Part shown: positions 22,940 through 33,412 of the stretch, piece by piece
Layout of the letters: each line of letters opens with the position of its first letter
Numbering within the stretch: the stretch's first letter is position 1
From: Misgurnus anguillicaudatus
Taxonomy: Eukaryota; Chordata; Actinopteri; Cypriniformes; Cobitidae
Direction of reading: 5' to 3'
DNA length: 64,000 nucleotides
Assembly (NCBI RefSeq): GCF_027580225.2
Contig: NW_027395284.1
Location: forward strand, 3,553,478-3,617,477
Program-made: the position numbers and the translations under genes
The notes under the pieces: generated by a model
What the model was told of the DNA's origin: nothing
Databases searched by the model: none
Seen by the model: the letters and a program-made list of their open reading frames with translations, nothing else

Positions 22940-25900
22940 CAAAACACCCTATTGACTTAGCAATATGCTAAAAAAACATAAAACATCTCACCAACATCAT
23001 AGAAACATGTTAAAAACGATAGATAACCTCAGATCACCTTAACAACTGAATAGCAAAATGCTAAAACCACAGAATACCTTATCAATCACATAGCAACATG
23101 CTAAAAACCACAGAGTACTAAAAAACCAAAGAAAATCGTAGCAACTGCATAGCAACATGCTAAAAACCACAGAACACCTTAGCGAACACACAACAACATA
23201 CTACAAACCACAGAACACCATAACAACCGAATAGCAAGATGCTTAAACCACAGAACACCTTAGCAACAGCGTAGCAACATGTTTCAACCCACAGAACACC
23301 TTAGCAACCAGAAGACCTTAGCAACCTTAATAACTGCATAATGTGCTTCAAACCACAGAACACATTAGCAACCACATAGCAACATGCTAAAAACATTTAA
23401 CACCTTAGCAACCGCATTCGCAAGATGCTAAAACCACAGAACACCTTAGCAACTGCCTAGCAAGATGCTAACACCACAGAACACCTTAGCAACCGCATAG
23501 CAACATGCTTAAAACCACAGAACACCGTAGCAACTGAATAGCAAAATGCTAAAACCACAAAACACCTTAGCAACTATTTAACACTTGCTAAAAACCAAAG
23601 AACACCATAGCAAAATCATAGCAAGATGCTAAAACCATAAAACACATAAACAGCCATGTAGCAACATGCTGAACATTTAGCAAACACATAACAACATGTT
23701 ACAAACCCCAGAACACCTTAGCAACCATTTAGCAGCTTACTAAAAAAACCAAACAACACTGTAGCAACTGCATAGCAAGATTTTAAAATCATAAACACCT
23801 TAACCGTGTAGCAACATGCTAAAAACTACAGAACACCTTAGCAAATGCACAACAACATTCTACAAACCACAAAACACCTTAACAACTGCATAGCAACATG
23901 CTAAAAACCACAGAGCACCTTAGCAACTGAATCGCAAAATTCTAAAACCACAGAACACCTTAGCAACCACATAGCAAGATGTTACAAACCACAAAACACA
24001 ACAACCGCATAGCAATATGCTAAAACCACAGAACACCTTAGCAACTGCATAGCAAGATGTTACAAACCACAGAGCACCTTAGCAACTGCATAGCAAGATG
24101 TTACAAACCACAGAGCACCTTAGCAACTGAATCGCAAGATTCTAAAACCACAGAACACCTTAGCAACCACAGAGCAAGATGTTACAAACCACAAAACACA
24201 ATAACCGCATAGCAATATGCTAAAACCACAGAACACCTTAGCAACTGCATAGCAAGATGTTACAAACCACAGAGCACCTTAGCAACTGCATAGCAAGATG
24301 TTACAAACCACAGAGCACCTTAGCAACTGAACACAAAATTCTAAAACCACAGAACATCTTAGCAACCACAGAGCAAGATGTTACAAACCACAAAACACAA
24401 CAACCGCATAGCAATATGCTAAAACCACAGAACACCTTAGCAACTGCATAGCAAGATGTTACAAACCACAGAGCACCTTAGCAACTGAATCGCAAAATTC
24501 TAAAACCACAGAACACCTTAGCAACCACATAGCAAGATGTTACAAACCACAAAACACAACAACCGCATAGCAAGATGCTAAAACCACAGAACACCTTAGC
24601 AACCACATAGCACGATGCTACAAACCACAGAGCACCTTAGCAACTGAATAGCAAAATGCTAAAACCACAGAACACCTTAGCAACCGCATAGCAAGATGTT
24701 ACAAACCACAAAACACAACAACCGCATAGCAAGATGTTAAAACCACAGAACACCTTAGCAACCACATAGCAAGATGTTACAAACCACAAAACACAACAAC
24801 CGCATAGCAAGATGCTAAAACCACAGAACACCTTAGCAACCGCATAGCAAGATGCTACAAACCACAAAGCACCTTAGCAACTGAATAGCAAAATGTTAAA
24901 ACCACAGAACACCTTAGCAACTGAATCGCAAAATTCTAAAACCACAGAACACCTTAGCAAACACATAGCAAGATGTTACAAACCACAAAACACAACAACC
25001 GCATAGCAAGATGTTAAAACCACAGAACACCTTAGCAAGCACATAGCAAGATGTTACAAACCACAAAACACAACAACCGCATAGCAAGATGCTAAAACCA
25101 CAGAACACCTTAGCAACCGCATAGCAAGATGCTACAAACCACAAAACACAACAACCGCATAGCAAGATGCTACAAACCACAAAGCACCTTAGCAACTGAA
25201 TAGCAAAATGTTAAAACCACAGAACACCTTAGCAACTGCATAGCAAAATGCTAAAACCACAGAACACCTTAGCAAACACATAGCAAGATGTTACAAACCA
25301 CAAAACACAACAACCGCATAGCAAGATGTTAAAACCACAGAACACCTTAGCAAGCACATAGCAAGATGTTACAAACCACAAAACACAACAACCGCATAGC
25401 AAGATGCTAAAACCACAGAACACCTTAGCAACCGCATAGCAAGATGCTACAAACCACAAAACACAACAACCGCATAGCAAGATGCTAAAACCACAGAACA
25501 CCTTAGCAACCGCATAGCAAGATGCTACAAACCACAAAACACAACAACCGCATAGCAAGATGCTACAAACCACAAAGCACCTTAGCAACTGAATAGCAAA
25601 ATGTTAAAACCACAGAACACCTTAGCAACTGCATAGCAAGATGTTACAAACCGCAGAGCACCTTAGCAACTGAATCGCAAAATTCTAAAACCACAGAACA
25701 CCTTAGCAAACACATAGCAAGATGTTACAAACCACAAAACACAACAACCGCATAGCAAGATGTTAAAACCACAGAACACCTTAGCAACCGCATAGCAACA
25801 TGTTAAAAACCACTTAACACTTTTCCAACTGAATAGCAAAATGCTAAAAACACAGAACACCTTAGCAGCCGCATAGCAACATGCTACAAACCACTTAACA

Positions 25901-26035
25901 CCGGAACAACTGCATAGCAATATGCTAAAAACACAGAACACCTTAGCAGCCGCATAGCAACATGCTACAAACCACTTAACACCGGAACAACTGCATAGCA
26001 ATATGCTAAAAACACAGAACCTTTTAGCAACGGCA
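22940..26035. repeat. 3.1-kb minisatellite of 38/40-bp units
   Basis: Units are of the form GCATAGCAAGATGCTAAAAC + CACAGAACACCTTAGCAACC (40 bp) and GCATAGCAAGATGTTACAAA + CCACAAAACACAACAACC (38 bp). The left part (to about 23900) is irregular. From about 24000 to 25780 the two types often alternate, giving a 78-bp higher-order repeat. This yields the 26-residue periodic open frames on the minus strand, which are not genes. The array ends 88 bases before the first pot1 exon. Confidence 0.95.
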
Positions 26036-26123
26036 TAGTAATACTACTACTTTGCGGGCACGGACACATTTTTTTACAAACATTTTATTTTTCTAATTGG
26101 TGTTTTTTATTTTGTCTATTTAG

Positions 26124-26231
26124 GATGTTGTCCTGTTGGCCGGCTTTACCATCAAGAAGTCTCCATCTTTCTTAAGCGACAAGCTACATCCATGTCACCT
26201 GGAGATGGAAGGTGGAGATGCCAGTGTTTTT
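26124..26231 (+). CDS. pot1: pot1, upstream coding exon (fish-type N-terminal part)
   Basis: An acceptor TTTTGTCTATTTAG precedes 36 codons (DVVLLAGFTIKKSPSFL... to ...GGDASVF) and a GTGAGT donor follows. Both edges are phase 0, so it joins in frame to the next exon, which clearly encodes POT1. Human POT1 has only about eight residues before the equivalent of that next exon and nothing I recall resembling this peptide. It is either a fish-specific N-terminal extension or an upstream or alternative exon. No start codon lies in it, so at least one more exon is expected upstream, possibly across the minisatellite or in the gap. Confidence 0.6.
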
Positions 26232-26841
26232 GTGAGTTTCAACTGCTTACATTTTAGAATCCTCACTATCCTCTTCTTAAACATAACTGTAAACTATATT
26301 TTTTGTAATAATTTATATCCATTTCTTTCCACCGGGATGTGTTTGATAGGTTTGTCCCGCTGCCGCCCCCTCCCGCGGTCGCCCTAGTGTCAGTTCTGAG
26401 GTGCAGTATGTGATACTTTCATCATGTAGCTATCAAGAGACAAATCCCTCCCACTTTCTCCAAATACTATATCTGCCGTTTATCCCTCAGAGATCAAGGA
26501 GATTCTTCATCTAAATTGGCTTTCGTCTGCTGCCTTTTGTCTGCTTGTCTCTCTCTCTGATTGGCTCTTCTTTCATTTGAGCATCCCTTCTTAATTTGCC
26601 ATCCAGATCAAGTGCTTTAAAACTCAAAAGCCCCCAGACACGTTCATTACAGTTTAAATAAAGTCTTGAAAAGTGGCTTGTTTTACTCGCACGCTTTGGA
26701 TTTTTCGACATTTTTGTCAAAAACATATTTTACACAAGTATGTAATAGATTGCTAGCACACAATATTTAATGCCCAGACAAGCACGTCTTAAATTGGGGT
26801 GTACATTATGAAAATGTGTTTTTTGCACCTGTGTTCCTTAA

Positions 26842-27175
26842 AGGTGCAGTGTGGGACTTTTAGAAGGATTTCTTGACAGAAATGCAATATTGTATACATA
26901 ACTATATTATCAGTGGTGTATAAAGACCTTACAAAATAAACTGTATTGTTTTTATTACCTTAGAATGAGCCATTTTTATTTACATACACCGTGGGTTTCC
27001 TTACATGGAAGTTGATGTCATGCTTCTACAGTAGCCCTAAACAGACAAACTGCTCTACCGAGTGATAATGACGTGTTTGTCCTGTGGCAGCTACCGTAGC
27101 TTCTCTATGTGTTTCGAAAAGGAGATGTGAGCAGTCTCGCCGCCAGATACCGCTAAAAGTCCCACATTGCACCTT
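26842..27175. mobile_element. TTAA-flanked MITE in a pot1 intron
   Basis: Ends AGGTGCAGTGTGGGACTTTT and AAAAGTCCCACATTGCACCTT are inverted. TTAA flanks both sides (26838-26841 and 27176-27179). The element is 334 bp and non-coding. A second, partial copy of its left end lies at 32219, and an internal piece at 792-900. Its right end is 82 bases from the splice acceptor of the next pot1 exon. Confidence 0.8.
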
Positions 27176-27257
27176 TTAATGCTCAAAATCAAGCCTGGCT
27201 TTGTGTTGATGTACTTACATAAAGAAATGACAATGTCGTTGCTGTGTTTTTGTAAAG

Positions 27258-27363
27258 CCCAAATACACGTATCCTCCTCTAAACATGTTGAAGCACAAGA
27301 CATTGGTGAGTGTCTACGGTGTGGTGACCTTCTTCAAACTGCCTTACCGTACTAAAGGCTCAG
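27258..27363 (+). CDS. pot1: pot1 exon, start of the first OB fold
   Basis: After acceptor TGTGTTTTTGTAAAG the exon reads [20 protein letters not shown] then [15 protein letters not shown]. It aligns residue by residue with human POT1 around positions 7-41 (NYIYTPLN, VYGVVKFF, PPYLSKG). A GTGAGT donor follows. POT1 is the shelterin subunit that binds the single-stranded telomeric G-rich overhang through two N-terminal OB folds. The tyrosine matching human Tyr36, one of the DNA-contacting aromatics, is present in KLPYRTKG. The exon ends with one base of the next codon (phase 1). Confidence 0.9.
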
Positions 27364-27379
27364 GTGAGTGAATTCCTTT

Positions 27380-28420
27380 CATCCCAGCATGATCATAATA
27401 GACTTTCCTATTGTTAGGTGAGCCCCCCCTGTGAGTAGGGCCAGATGAAAGATGACTTTTTAAACCACTTTTCAGTGTCACCTTTGAAATAGCCATCAAC
27501 AAAAGATTTCAGAATGGTTGAACTTTGCTTACGGTACGTCTCGAGGGAAACGTTTCAAAGGGCACGTTTGTACCTTGAAAAGTTTTTTGTCGCCCGGCTT
27601 TTTTGATAAAATAACATCGCAGACTAAACCAATACAAAAATGCGGGTTAATCATTTTAACATTGATACCATGAAGTTAACTAATATGCTTTCTCGAAAAG
27701 CTAATACAAACCAATTACCACCCAACCACTCTCTCACTGTGCACAGCTATGTTAGCTGTACAGTTATACTTTACTTAAGAAGTGCATTCAGTTCATTTGT
27801 CATGGCTTGGATCATGACACGTAGCGTTTGGTTGTCAATGTCTGTGAAAATCAGTGGGCTGGCTGATGCGTCAATATTTTGATAAGTGGAGAACAACAGT
27901 CCAATCACTTTAATATGGGAAGGGAATGATGCATAGTGTGCCAAAATGATGTCCGATTGATCTCCGATCAGTGCTCAGTGAGGCTGCTACTAATGCATGG
28001 GTATTTCAAAAATAATTTTTTGTCCAGATGGATGAAAATGATTAGTAAGTAATCTTTTTTTAAGCAATAATTCTTAATTTAAAACGTATGTATATAAATA
28101 AAAAGCTTTAACTTAAAAAAAAAGTTTTAAAAGCTATAATTTCTTGATTTCTTGAAGTCACTAGAGGATTCTTTGTGAGGTTCAATAATCACTACTTTTT
28201 AATAAAAATACATTTTAACCATTATATTGTAGTAACTTAAGCCTTTTCCAAATGTTTTTATAAAAGTGAAGGTCATAACCATCACACACAAGAAAATAAT
28301 TGATGCACATGGTTGTTTGATAACACTAGAGATATCTAGTAAAAGTTAGATTTTTTCACGTACAATATACTTGTATTTTCTAATAGTACAATATATTTCG
28401 TAAGCCTTTTTTCTTTTTTG
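27380..28420. other. pot1 intron, left part
   Basis: AT-rich intronic DNA. An 80-codon frame at 27640-27882 has no recognised homology. No exon of POT1 is missing between the flanking exons, because their phases and the protein alignment are continuous. Confidence 0.6.
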
Positions 28421-28574
28421 CCTGTACTAAAAATTAAAAGTTGGATCAACTTAAAAAATGAATTTGTAAAAATTAAGTTTTATAATTTAACCACACTCTT
28501 ATGTTCAAATTTTAGCAACAATTTTAATGTTTAATTAGTTTAATATATGCTAAATAACTTCAAATTTGAAAAAA

Positions 28575-29214
28575 AGCATGATTTAGCATGATACTAGCAT
28601 GATTTAGCATGAAGCTAGCATGATTTAGCACGAAGCTAGCATGATTTAGCATGATTTTACATGAAGCTATCATCATTTAGCATGAAGCTATGATTTAGCA
28701 TAAAGCTAGCATGATTTAACATGAAGCTAACATAATTTAACATGAAGCTAACATAATTTAACAAAGTTAACATGATTTAGCATGAAGTTAGCATGAAGCT
28801 AGTATGATTTAGCATGAAGCTAACATGATTAAGCATATAGCTAGCATGATTTAGCATGAAGCTAACATAATTTAGCATAAAGTTAACATGATTTAGCATG
28901 AAGCTAACATGATTTAGCATGATTTTACATAAAGCTAGCATGATTTAGCATGAAGCTAGCATGATTTAGCATAAAGCTAGCATGATTTAGCATGAAGCTA
29001 ACATAATTTAGCATAAAGTTAACATGATTTAGCATGAAGTTAACATGAAGCTAGTATGATTTAGCATGAAGCTAGCATGATTAAGCATAAAGCTAGCATG
29101 ATTTAGCATGAAGCTAACTTAATTTAGCATAAAGTTAACATGATTTTGCATGAAGTTAGCATGAAGCTAACATGATTTAGTATGAAGCTAGCATGAAACT
29201 AGCATGAGTTAGCA
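28575..29214. repeat. About 21-bp minisatellite (GCATGATTTAGCATGAAGCTA)
   Basis: Roughly thirty imperfect units built from GCATGATTTA and GCATGAAGCTA, with a longer-period pattern marked by GATTTTACAT and AAAGTTAACATG variants. It is intronic in pot1. It is not a CRISPR array: the units are contiguous, with no unique spacers. Confidence 0.9.
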
Positions 29215-29440
29215 CTTTTTTTTATATATACATAAATTCTTTATTTAATAGATTAATTTCTATAAAGTTATTTTTGTAACAGATAAATTAAGTGTATATA
29301 AATGTAAATAAATAAAAGTAGTAATGAAAATAATATATAACATTTATTTTACTTGAGAACAGTTTTTCACATATTAATAGTAAAAATACGCATTAGATCA
29401 GTTTTAAAGGAACATTGTGTGTACTGTATGTACATGTATA

Positions 29441-29485
29441 TACTTGGCAGACACTTTTATCCAAATTGACTAAAAGTAACTTCAA
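29441..29485. mobile_element. SINE-tail fragment (TTGGCAGACACTTTTATCCAAA)
   Basis: Matches the conserved GGCAGACNCTTTTATCCAAA segment seen again in the SINE at 31308-31431. Only this short part is recognisable. Confidence 0.5.
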
Positions 29486-29933
29486 GTGAAAAAGTATCAA
29501 GGAAAAGTCAAAAAGTAGGTTTAAAGGTTTAAAATCCAATATTTTTTAGAGATGTCAAAGTAGCTAATAGGAGGGTTAAATCTTCCCACTTTAAGTGAAA
29601 AAAAAATGTTAAAAAAAAATCTAAACATCTAAAATTTTCAAATAAAATTTTTTACTTAAAGTGATAAAATTTAAGTTGAAAAAATAATAAAAAAATTAGT
29701 AAAAGTAATTCTTAAGTTGATCCAACTTTTACTTTTTACAATGTTTTTATATTTACTGCACACTATATACTAAAATTTACTGAAAATATACTAATATTCA
29801 CTTTTTTTATCTCCCTTATTAAAAAGTGACCCATGTACAAGGTCTGCCAAAGGCAGTCAATATTTTGGTTATTAATAATAAAAAAGAGTGGATAACTTGC
29901 ACTGTAATCAGTAATCTCCTTACTTGTCACTAG

Positions 29934-30064
29934 ATTACTGCTCCATGCTAAAAATCACAGACCAGTCTGATGTAAAAGTGTCCTGCACCATCTTCACTAA
30001 AAACCTAGAGGATCACCCGGTCATCCTCAAAAACGGAGACATTATACGGCTCCACAGATTTAAG
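29934..30064 (+). CDS. pot1: pot1 exon, rest of the first OB-fold core
   Basis: The acceptor TTGTCACTAG completes an Asp codon with the previous exon (KGS-D-YCSMLKITDQ). The exon continues SDVKVSCTIFTKNLEDHPVI and LKNGDIIRLHRFK, parallel to human POT1 residues 42-85 (DYCSVVTIVDQ, CLLF, KNGDIVRFHRLK). The phenylalanine of CTIF corresponds to human Phe62, which stacks on telomeric DNA. The exon ends in phase 0 at a GTAAGA donor. Together with its neighbours it preserves a continuous OB1 reading frame. Confidence 0.92.
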
Positions 30065-30079
30065 GTAAGAATATCCATC

Positions 30080-30290
30080 ACACTGGAAAAAATTCCTTGT
30101 TGCACTTAAATGCACAAGTTTAATCAACTTGAATTTATAATTAATTTCAACTTCCTTGACTAGTGTGGAGTTGCTAAAATTATACAAAATTATACAAATA
30201 AAGTTGAATTATTTATATAAAGTCTTTATTTATATGAAGAAAAGTTGAAATTAATTGTAATTTCAAGTTGATTTAATTTAGTAATCTTTA
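30080..30290. mobile_element. Decayed palindromic MITE in a pot1 intron
   Basis: AATCAACTTGAATTTATAAT and the later TTGTAATTTCAAGTTGATTT are inverted, as are TAATTTCAACTT and AAGTTGAAATTA. The arms are diverged. Confidence 0.55.
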
Positions 30291-30702
30291 TCTCTTAATC
30301 TTCTGTAATTGTAACTGAATTAAATCTTATAAATATGCTTTGTTTATGATACCCTATGTATTTTTTTATTTATTATTTTTATATATTTTATTTTTTGTCT
30401 TTCTCTTTGTTTTCTTTTGTTTCCTTTCTTACAGTAATAACTTCCGTATTTTTGGTATACTTTGGATTTGTGTATTATGCAAAATTCTAAATAAAATATT
30501 ATTTTTATTATTATTTCGGATAAGACCAACACACACAAAAAACTAAGTAATCTTTAAAACGCTTCAGCTGACCCCAGACAGTTTATTTTCTAAAGGGAAT
30601 TGAGCTCTGCGACTTGATCTATTTTTTGTTAGCATCTGTACTGTACATATACAAAATCTTTCTTTAAGGCTTTTTATATTTCTTTTGTTTTATTTTTTTC
30701 AG

Positions 30703-30996
30703 TCAGAAATGTTCAATAACTCCATGACACTGGTGAACTCAAGTGGTTGGTCCGCTCTCACATTTGATGGGATTATCGACAGCCCCATGGTGCCTCGTTC
30801 CACCAGCAAATCATTTCACTTTGTAGACTCTGATAAACGCACAGTGCAGGAGCTTCGCCAATGGGCAACAAAACGGTTACTGGTGTCCGGTAATCCTACT
30901 CTTCCTCTGTCCGCGGTGAAGCCCTCGATGTTCTTCGATCTTACCTGCCAGTTGCTGGCAAAGGCCGTCATGGATAGCCACTGCATCCTGCTGAAG
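30703..30996 (+). CDS. pot1: pot1 exon(s), end of OB1 and start of OB2
   Basis: A strong polypyrimidine tract and CAG precede 98 codons. The reading SEMFNNSMTLVNSSGWSALT then FDGIIDSPMVPRSTSKSFHF aligns with human SSGFASLTFEG...PIIPRTSSKYFNF. Further on, MFFDLTCQLLAKAVMDSHCI LLK matches human YFDLTCQLLGKAEVD...LLK. The exon ends in phase 0 at AAG|GTGCTT, a weaker donor than the others. The length suggests that exons separate in other species may be fused here; that cannot be decided from this window. Confidence 0.9.
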
Positions 30997-31109
30997 GTGC
31001 TTTCAAAGTTAAACTACTTTGGGGTTGAAGGCTTGTTTCTAGCTAATTTCTGGATTGACATATGTTTCAAAATCACTTTGTGAAATGTATGATTTTCCAC
31101 TGTTTTTAG

Positions 31110-31265
31110 GTGTGGGACGGGACCAAGTGTGATTATCCACTGTTGAAAGTTGCTGTCCCACCTGACGCAATAGAGGGAGAATCCACTGGCGCCAAAGACC
31201 GGATGAACCTGATAGCCAATGTTCTGGTCTACGACAATCACTTTGAGGTCGCTCAAAGCCTAAAG
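31110..31265 (+). CDS. pot1: pot1 exon, second OB fold
   Basis: The acceptor TGTTTTTAG is followed by 52 codons beginning VWDGTKCDYPLLKVAV and ending NVLVYDNHFEVAQSLK, matching human VWDGTRTPFPSW... and ILVYDNHVHVARSLK. The exon ends at AAAG|GTAAGT, phase 0. The five exons together give 265 in-frame codons. The remainder of POT1 (rest of OB2 and the C-terminal TPP1-binding region with its third OB fold) is not found in the next 32.7 kb, so the following intron is huge or the gene is broken here. Confidence 0.92.
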
Positions 31266-31307
31266 GTAAGTTTGCTGTTTACCATGCAGAGGTTTTAACA
31301 TTTACAT

Positions 31308-31431
31308 TTTTACATCGTTTATGCATTTGGCAGACACTTTTTTCCAAAATACGCCTGTTTCCTTGCGAATCGAACCCATCACATTTGCACTGCTAATGCA
31401 ATGTTCAAGCAATTGAGCTATAGGAACACAC
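31308..31431 (-). mobile_element. tRNA-derived SINE fragment, reverse orientation
   Basis: The minus strand reads GTGTTCCTATAGCTCAATTG (tRNA-like head with an A-box-like TAGCTCAATTG) and then GGGTTCGATTCGCA, a good RNA polymerase III B box. The opposite end carries TGCATTTGGCAGACACTTTT, the conserved tail/core segment of a widespread fish SINE-like repeat. Confidence 0.65.
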
Positions 31432-31449
31432 ACAAAAGATTATGAATGC

Positions 31450-32218
31450 TATCCAATGATCTTGCAAGAAAACCTTTCGTACAATTTCTAAGAGAATCAA
31501 CGTCATCTACGATCATTATTGTGAACATTTTTAGTGAAAGTTTTAACTGTTGCTACTTGTAAGCGCTATAGGAGCATATAAGACCTACGCATCCACCCCA
31601 GCACCTTTAATGATGAATAAGGTGCGAGGCAATATTCACATGGGCACATCTTGTCCCAGCTCATTTGTGAGATGCTCTCTTCCCTTCAGTTTTCTGATTT
31701 TGTTTGTTTTTTGCACTTGAAAACCTCCTCTGCCTGTTTTTCCACCCGATAAAAACCAGCAAACACGTCTTCTCCAAAAGAAGGTCTTTTGAAATATATA
31801 ATCTACAGCAACATTTCTGTCTTTCCCTGCCAAACTCCTTTCTATGAATATTTGAACAGGAGCAGAGCTTTCATGTCATTTTTTTTTGAGTGTCTGTACT
31901 TTTTGAAATCCCACATTGTTTCTTTTATGTTTTGTTAATGTATGGTAGACTTACTGTATAGCATGCTTCTTGAAAATCTTGAATATACAATGAAAAGGGT
32001 AATGAATCATTTATATTGCTGTACAACTACAGATTGCACAGGGTTTTTTGGGGGGAGGGGGGCTTCTTAATTTCATGAGGTGATCTTGCAAAAGATAGTC
32101 TTGGTCTGGCTTTACATACAGTGGTTCTATTGAATAAGACTGATCAATGTGGGTGGAGTCAACTAGTCAACAAGTTGCTAGCTAAATTTTATAGCATAAA
32201 CATCCCTGTCAATCACTT
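31450..32218. other. Intron-like sequence, no feature recognised
   Basis: No POT1 exon, no long open frame and no clear repeat. Confidence 0.5.
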
Positions 32219-32280
32219 AACGGTGCATTGTGTAATTTCTAAAAGGATCTATTGACAGAAATGCAATATAATATACATGC
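32219..32280. mobile_element. Left end of a TTAA-type MITE, truncated
   Basis: TTAACGGTGCATTGTG and GACAGAAATGCAATATA correspond to the left end of the MITE at 26842. It is cut after about 60 bases by Tc1 sequence. Confidence 0.65.
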
Positions 32281-32455
32281 AGTGGGGAAAATAAGTATTT
32301 GACACATCAGCATTTTTCTCAGTAAGGGGATTTCTAAGTGGGCTATTGACACAAAATTTCCACCAGATGTAGCCATCATATTGAATACATACAAAGAAAT
32401 CGGAACATTTACGTATACAAGTTGAGTCATAATAAATAAAGTAAAATGACCATAG
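32281..32455. mobile_element. Tc1-like terminal fragment
   Basis: Starts GTGGGGAAAATAAGTATTTG and includes AAGTTGAGTCATAATAAAT, phrases I recognise from the terminal and subterminal regions of a common fish Tc1 family. No transposase coding remains. Confidence 0.65.
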
Positions 32456-32672
32456 ATATGTATAATAAAGTCTAGATGTGTTACGGAGAAGTCTCTAACG
32501 TCATCACTGGCGGCCATCTTGACTCAGTCAGCTCACTCACTCGTAGCATTGTTTTAATAATGCATGAACTTTTAAATGACCATAACTTGCTCAATTTTCT
32601 ACCGATTTTCAAACGTTATTAACGTGGCTATCATTCTGGATGCTTTAACATGTTTCATGAAATAATTTTTTA
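32456..32672. repeat. Left arm of a long-distance inverted repeat
   Basis: AATAAAGTCTAGATGTG, GGCGGCCATCTTGA, CACTCGTAGCATTGTTTTAA and AAATGACCATAACTTGC recur in inverted orientation and the same order at 61611-61850. The two arms flank the 29-kb hAT-like nested insertion. Confidence 0.8.
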
Positions 32673-33170
32673 GGGCTGGGACAACGCGTCGACGTAATCT
32701 AGTAGCAACGCGAGTGGCTTCAGTCCACGCCGGTTTCACACAGCGAGGGTGAGCAGTGCCTGCGGCCGCGCGGCGCGTGTTTTTTTTTCAGCGCCCATGT
32801 TAACAAGCATGCACCCCGCCGCACGAGCAGCGCGAGCTCGCGGCTCTGTAGCAACAGTGCTGCAATCGTTTTTGCGTCGGTTCTGCTGCGCTGCTCACGC
32901 TCAATTAAAGTGAAAGTGCTTTGTTTATGGTTTAAATGCTCGTGGATTTACGTGAAAGTGTCATTTTACCATCAAATTATGAATGTGATGGCAAGTGTGT
33001 TTTAAACAGTCATTTGAGCAATTTAACAGAAAGCAATGAAATATGTCACTGTTGCCAGAAGACTGCGCTTTCATTCACTCTCTGTCCAGCAGTAAACGAG
33101 TCCTAATCTATCTTAACAAACTTAAGAGAAAGAGATGTAATAATATATGTGCTTCTTAAGTCTATAATTA
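32673..33170. mobile_element. Left end of the outer hAT-like element
   Basis: Begins AGGGCTGGGACAACGCGTCG and is GC- and CpG-rich to about 32900. The right end at 61609 is the inverted complement for the first ten bases (AGGGCTGGGA). AATTTTTT lies immediately outside both ends, a candidate 8-bp target duplication as expected for hAT. The flank is low complexity, and the two subterminal regions differ in sequence, so a composite of two elements is possible. Confidence 0.5.
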
Positions 33171-33412
33171 GGGTTTCGAGCACGAAGTGCTGAAAACCTA
33201 TTGTATTTGTCTGTTTTATTATTATTATTAGGGTTTCGAGCACGAAGTGCTGAAAACCTATTGTATTTGTCTGTTTTATTATTAGGGTTTCGAGCACGAA
33301 GTGCTGAAAACCTATTGTATTTGTCTGTTTTATTATTATTATTATTATTATTATTAGGGGTCAAGCCCCGAAGGGGCGAAGACCCCTATTGTATTTGTTA
33401 GTTTTCTTTTTA
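33171..33412 (+). repeat. Four isolated 5' heads (three B, one A)
   Basis: GGGTTTCGAGCACGAAGTGC occurs at 33171, 33231 and 33285, each followed only by CTATTGTATTTGTCTGTTTT and an ATT run. An A head follows at 33357. None has a body: each ends at its ATT tract or at the next head. Confidence 0.9.

Larger units (their letters stand above)
28421..29742. mobile_element. Non-autonomous element with GTTGGATCAACTTAA ends, carrying a minisatellite
   Basis: The left end (AAAAGTTGGATCAACTTAA at 28436-28454) and the right end (TTAAGTTGATCCAACTTTT at 29712-29730) are inverted repeats about 1.3 kb apart. The centre is the TAGCATG minisatellite. No coding region is seen. Related TTGGATCAACTT hairpin repeats are common in fish. 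Whether the two ends belong to one element is inference. Confidence 0.5.

Noticed and set aside
24637..26001. Cysteine-rich repetitive minus-strand frames (CGFSILLCGCCVLWF)
   Set aside because: Products of the 38/40-bp minisatellite; a 78-bp period keeps a 26-residue frame open.
28575..29214. CRISPR-like repeat pattern
   Set aside because: Units are contiguous and diverged, with no unique spacers, in a vertebrate intron.
31355..31431. A functional tRNA gene on the minus strand
   Set aside because: A- and B-box-like motifs are present, but no full cloverleaf can be drawn and a SINE body follows. It is a SINE head.
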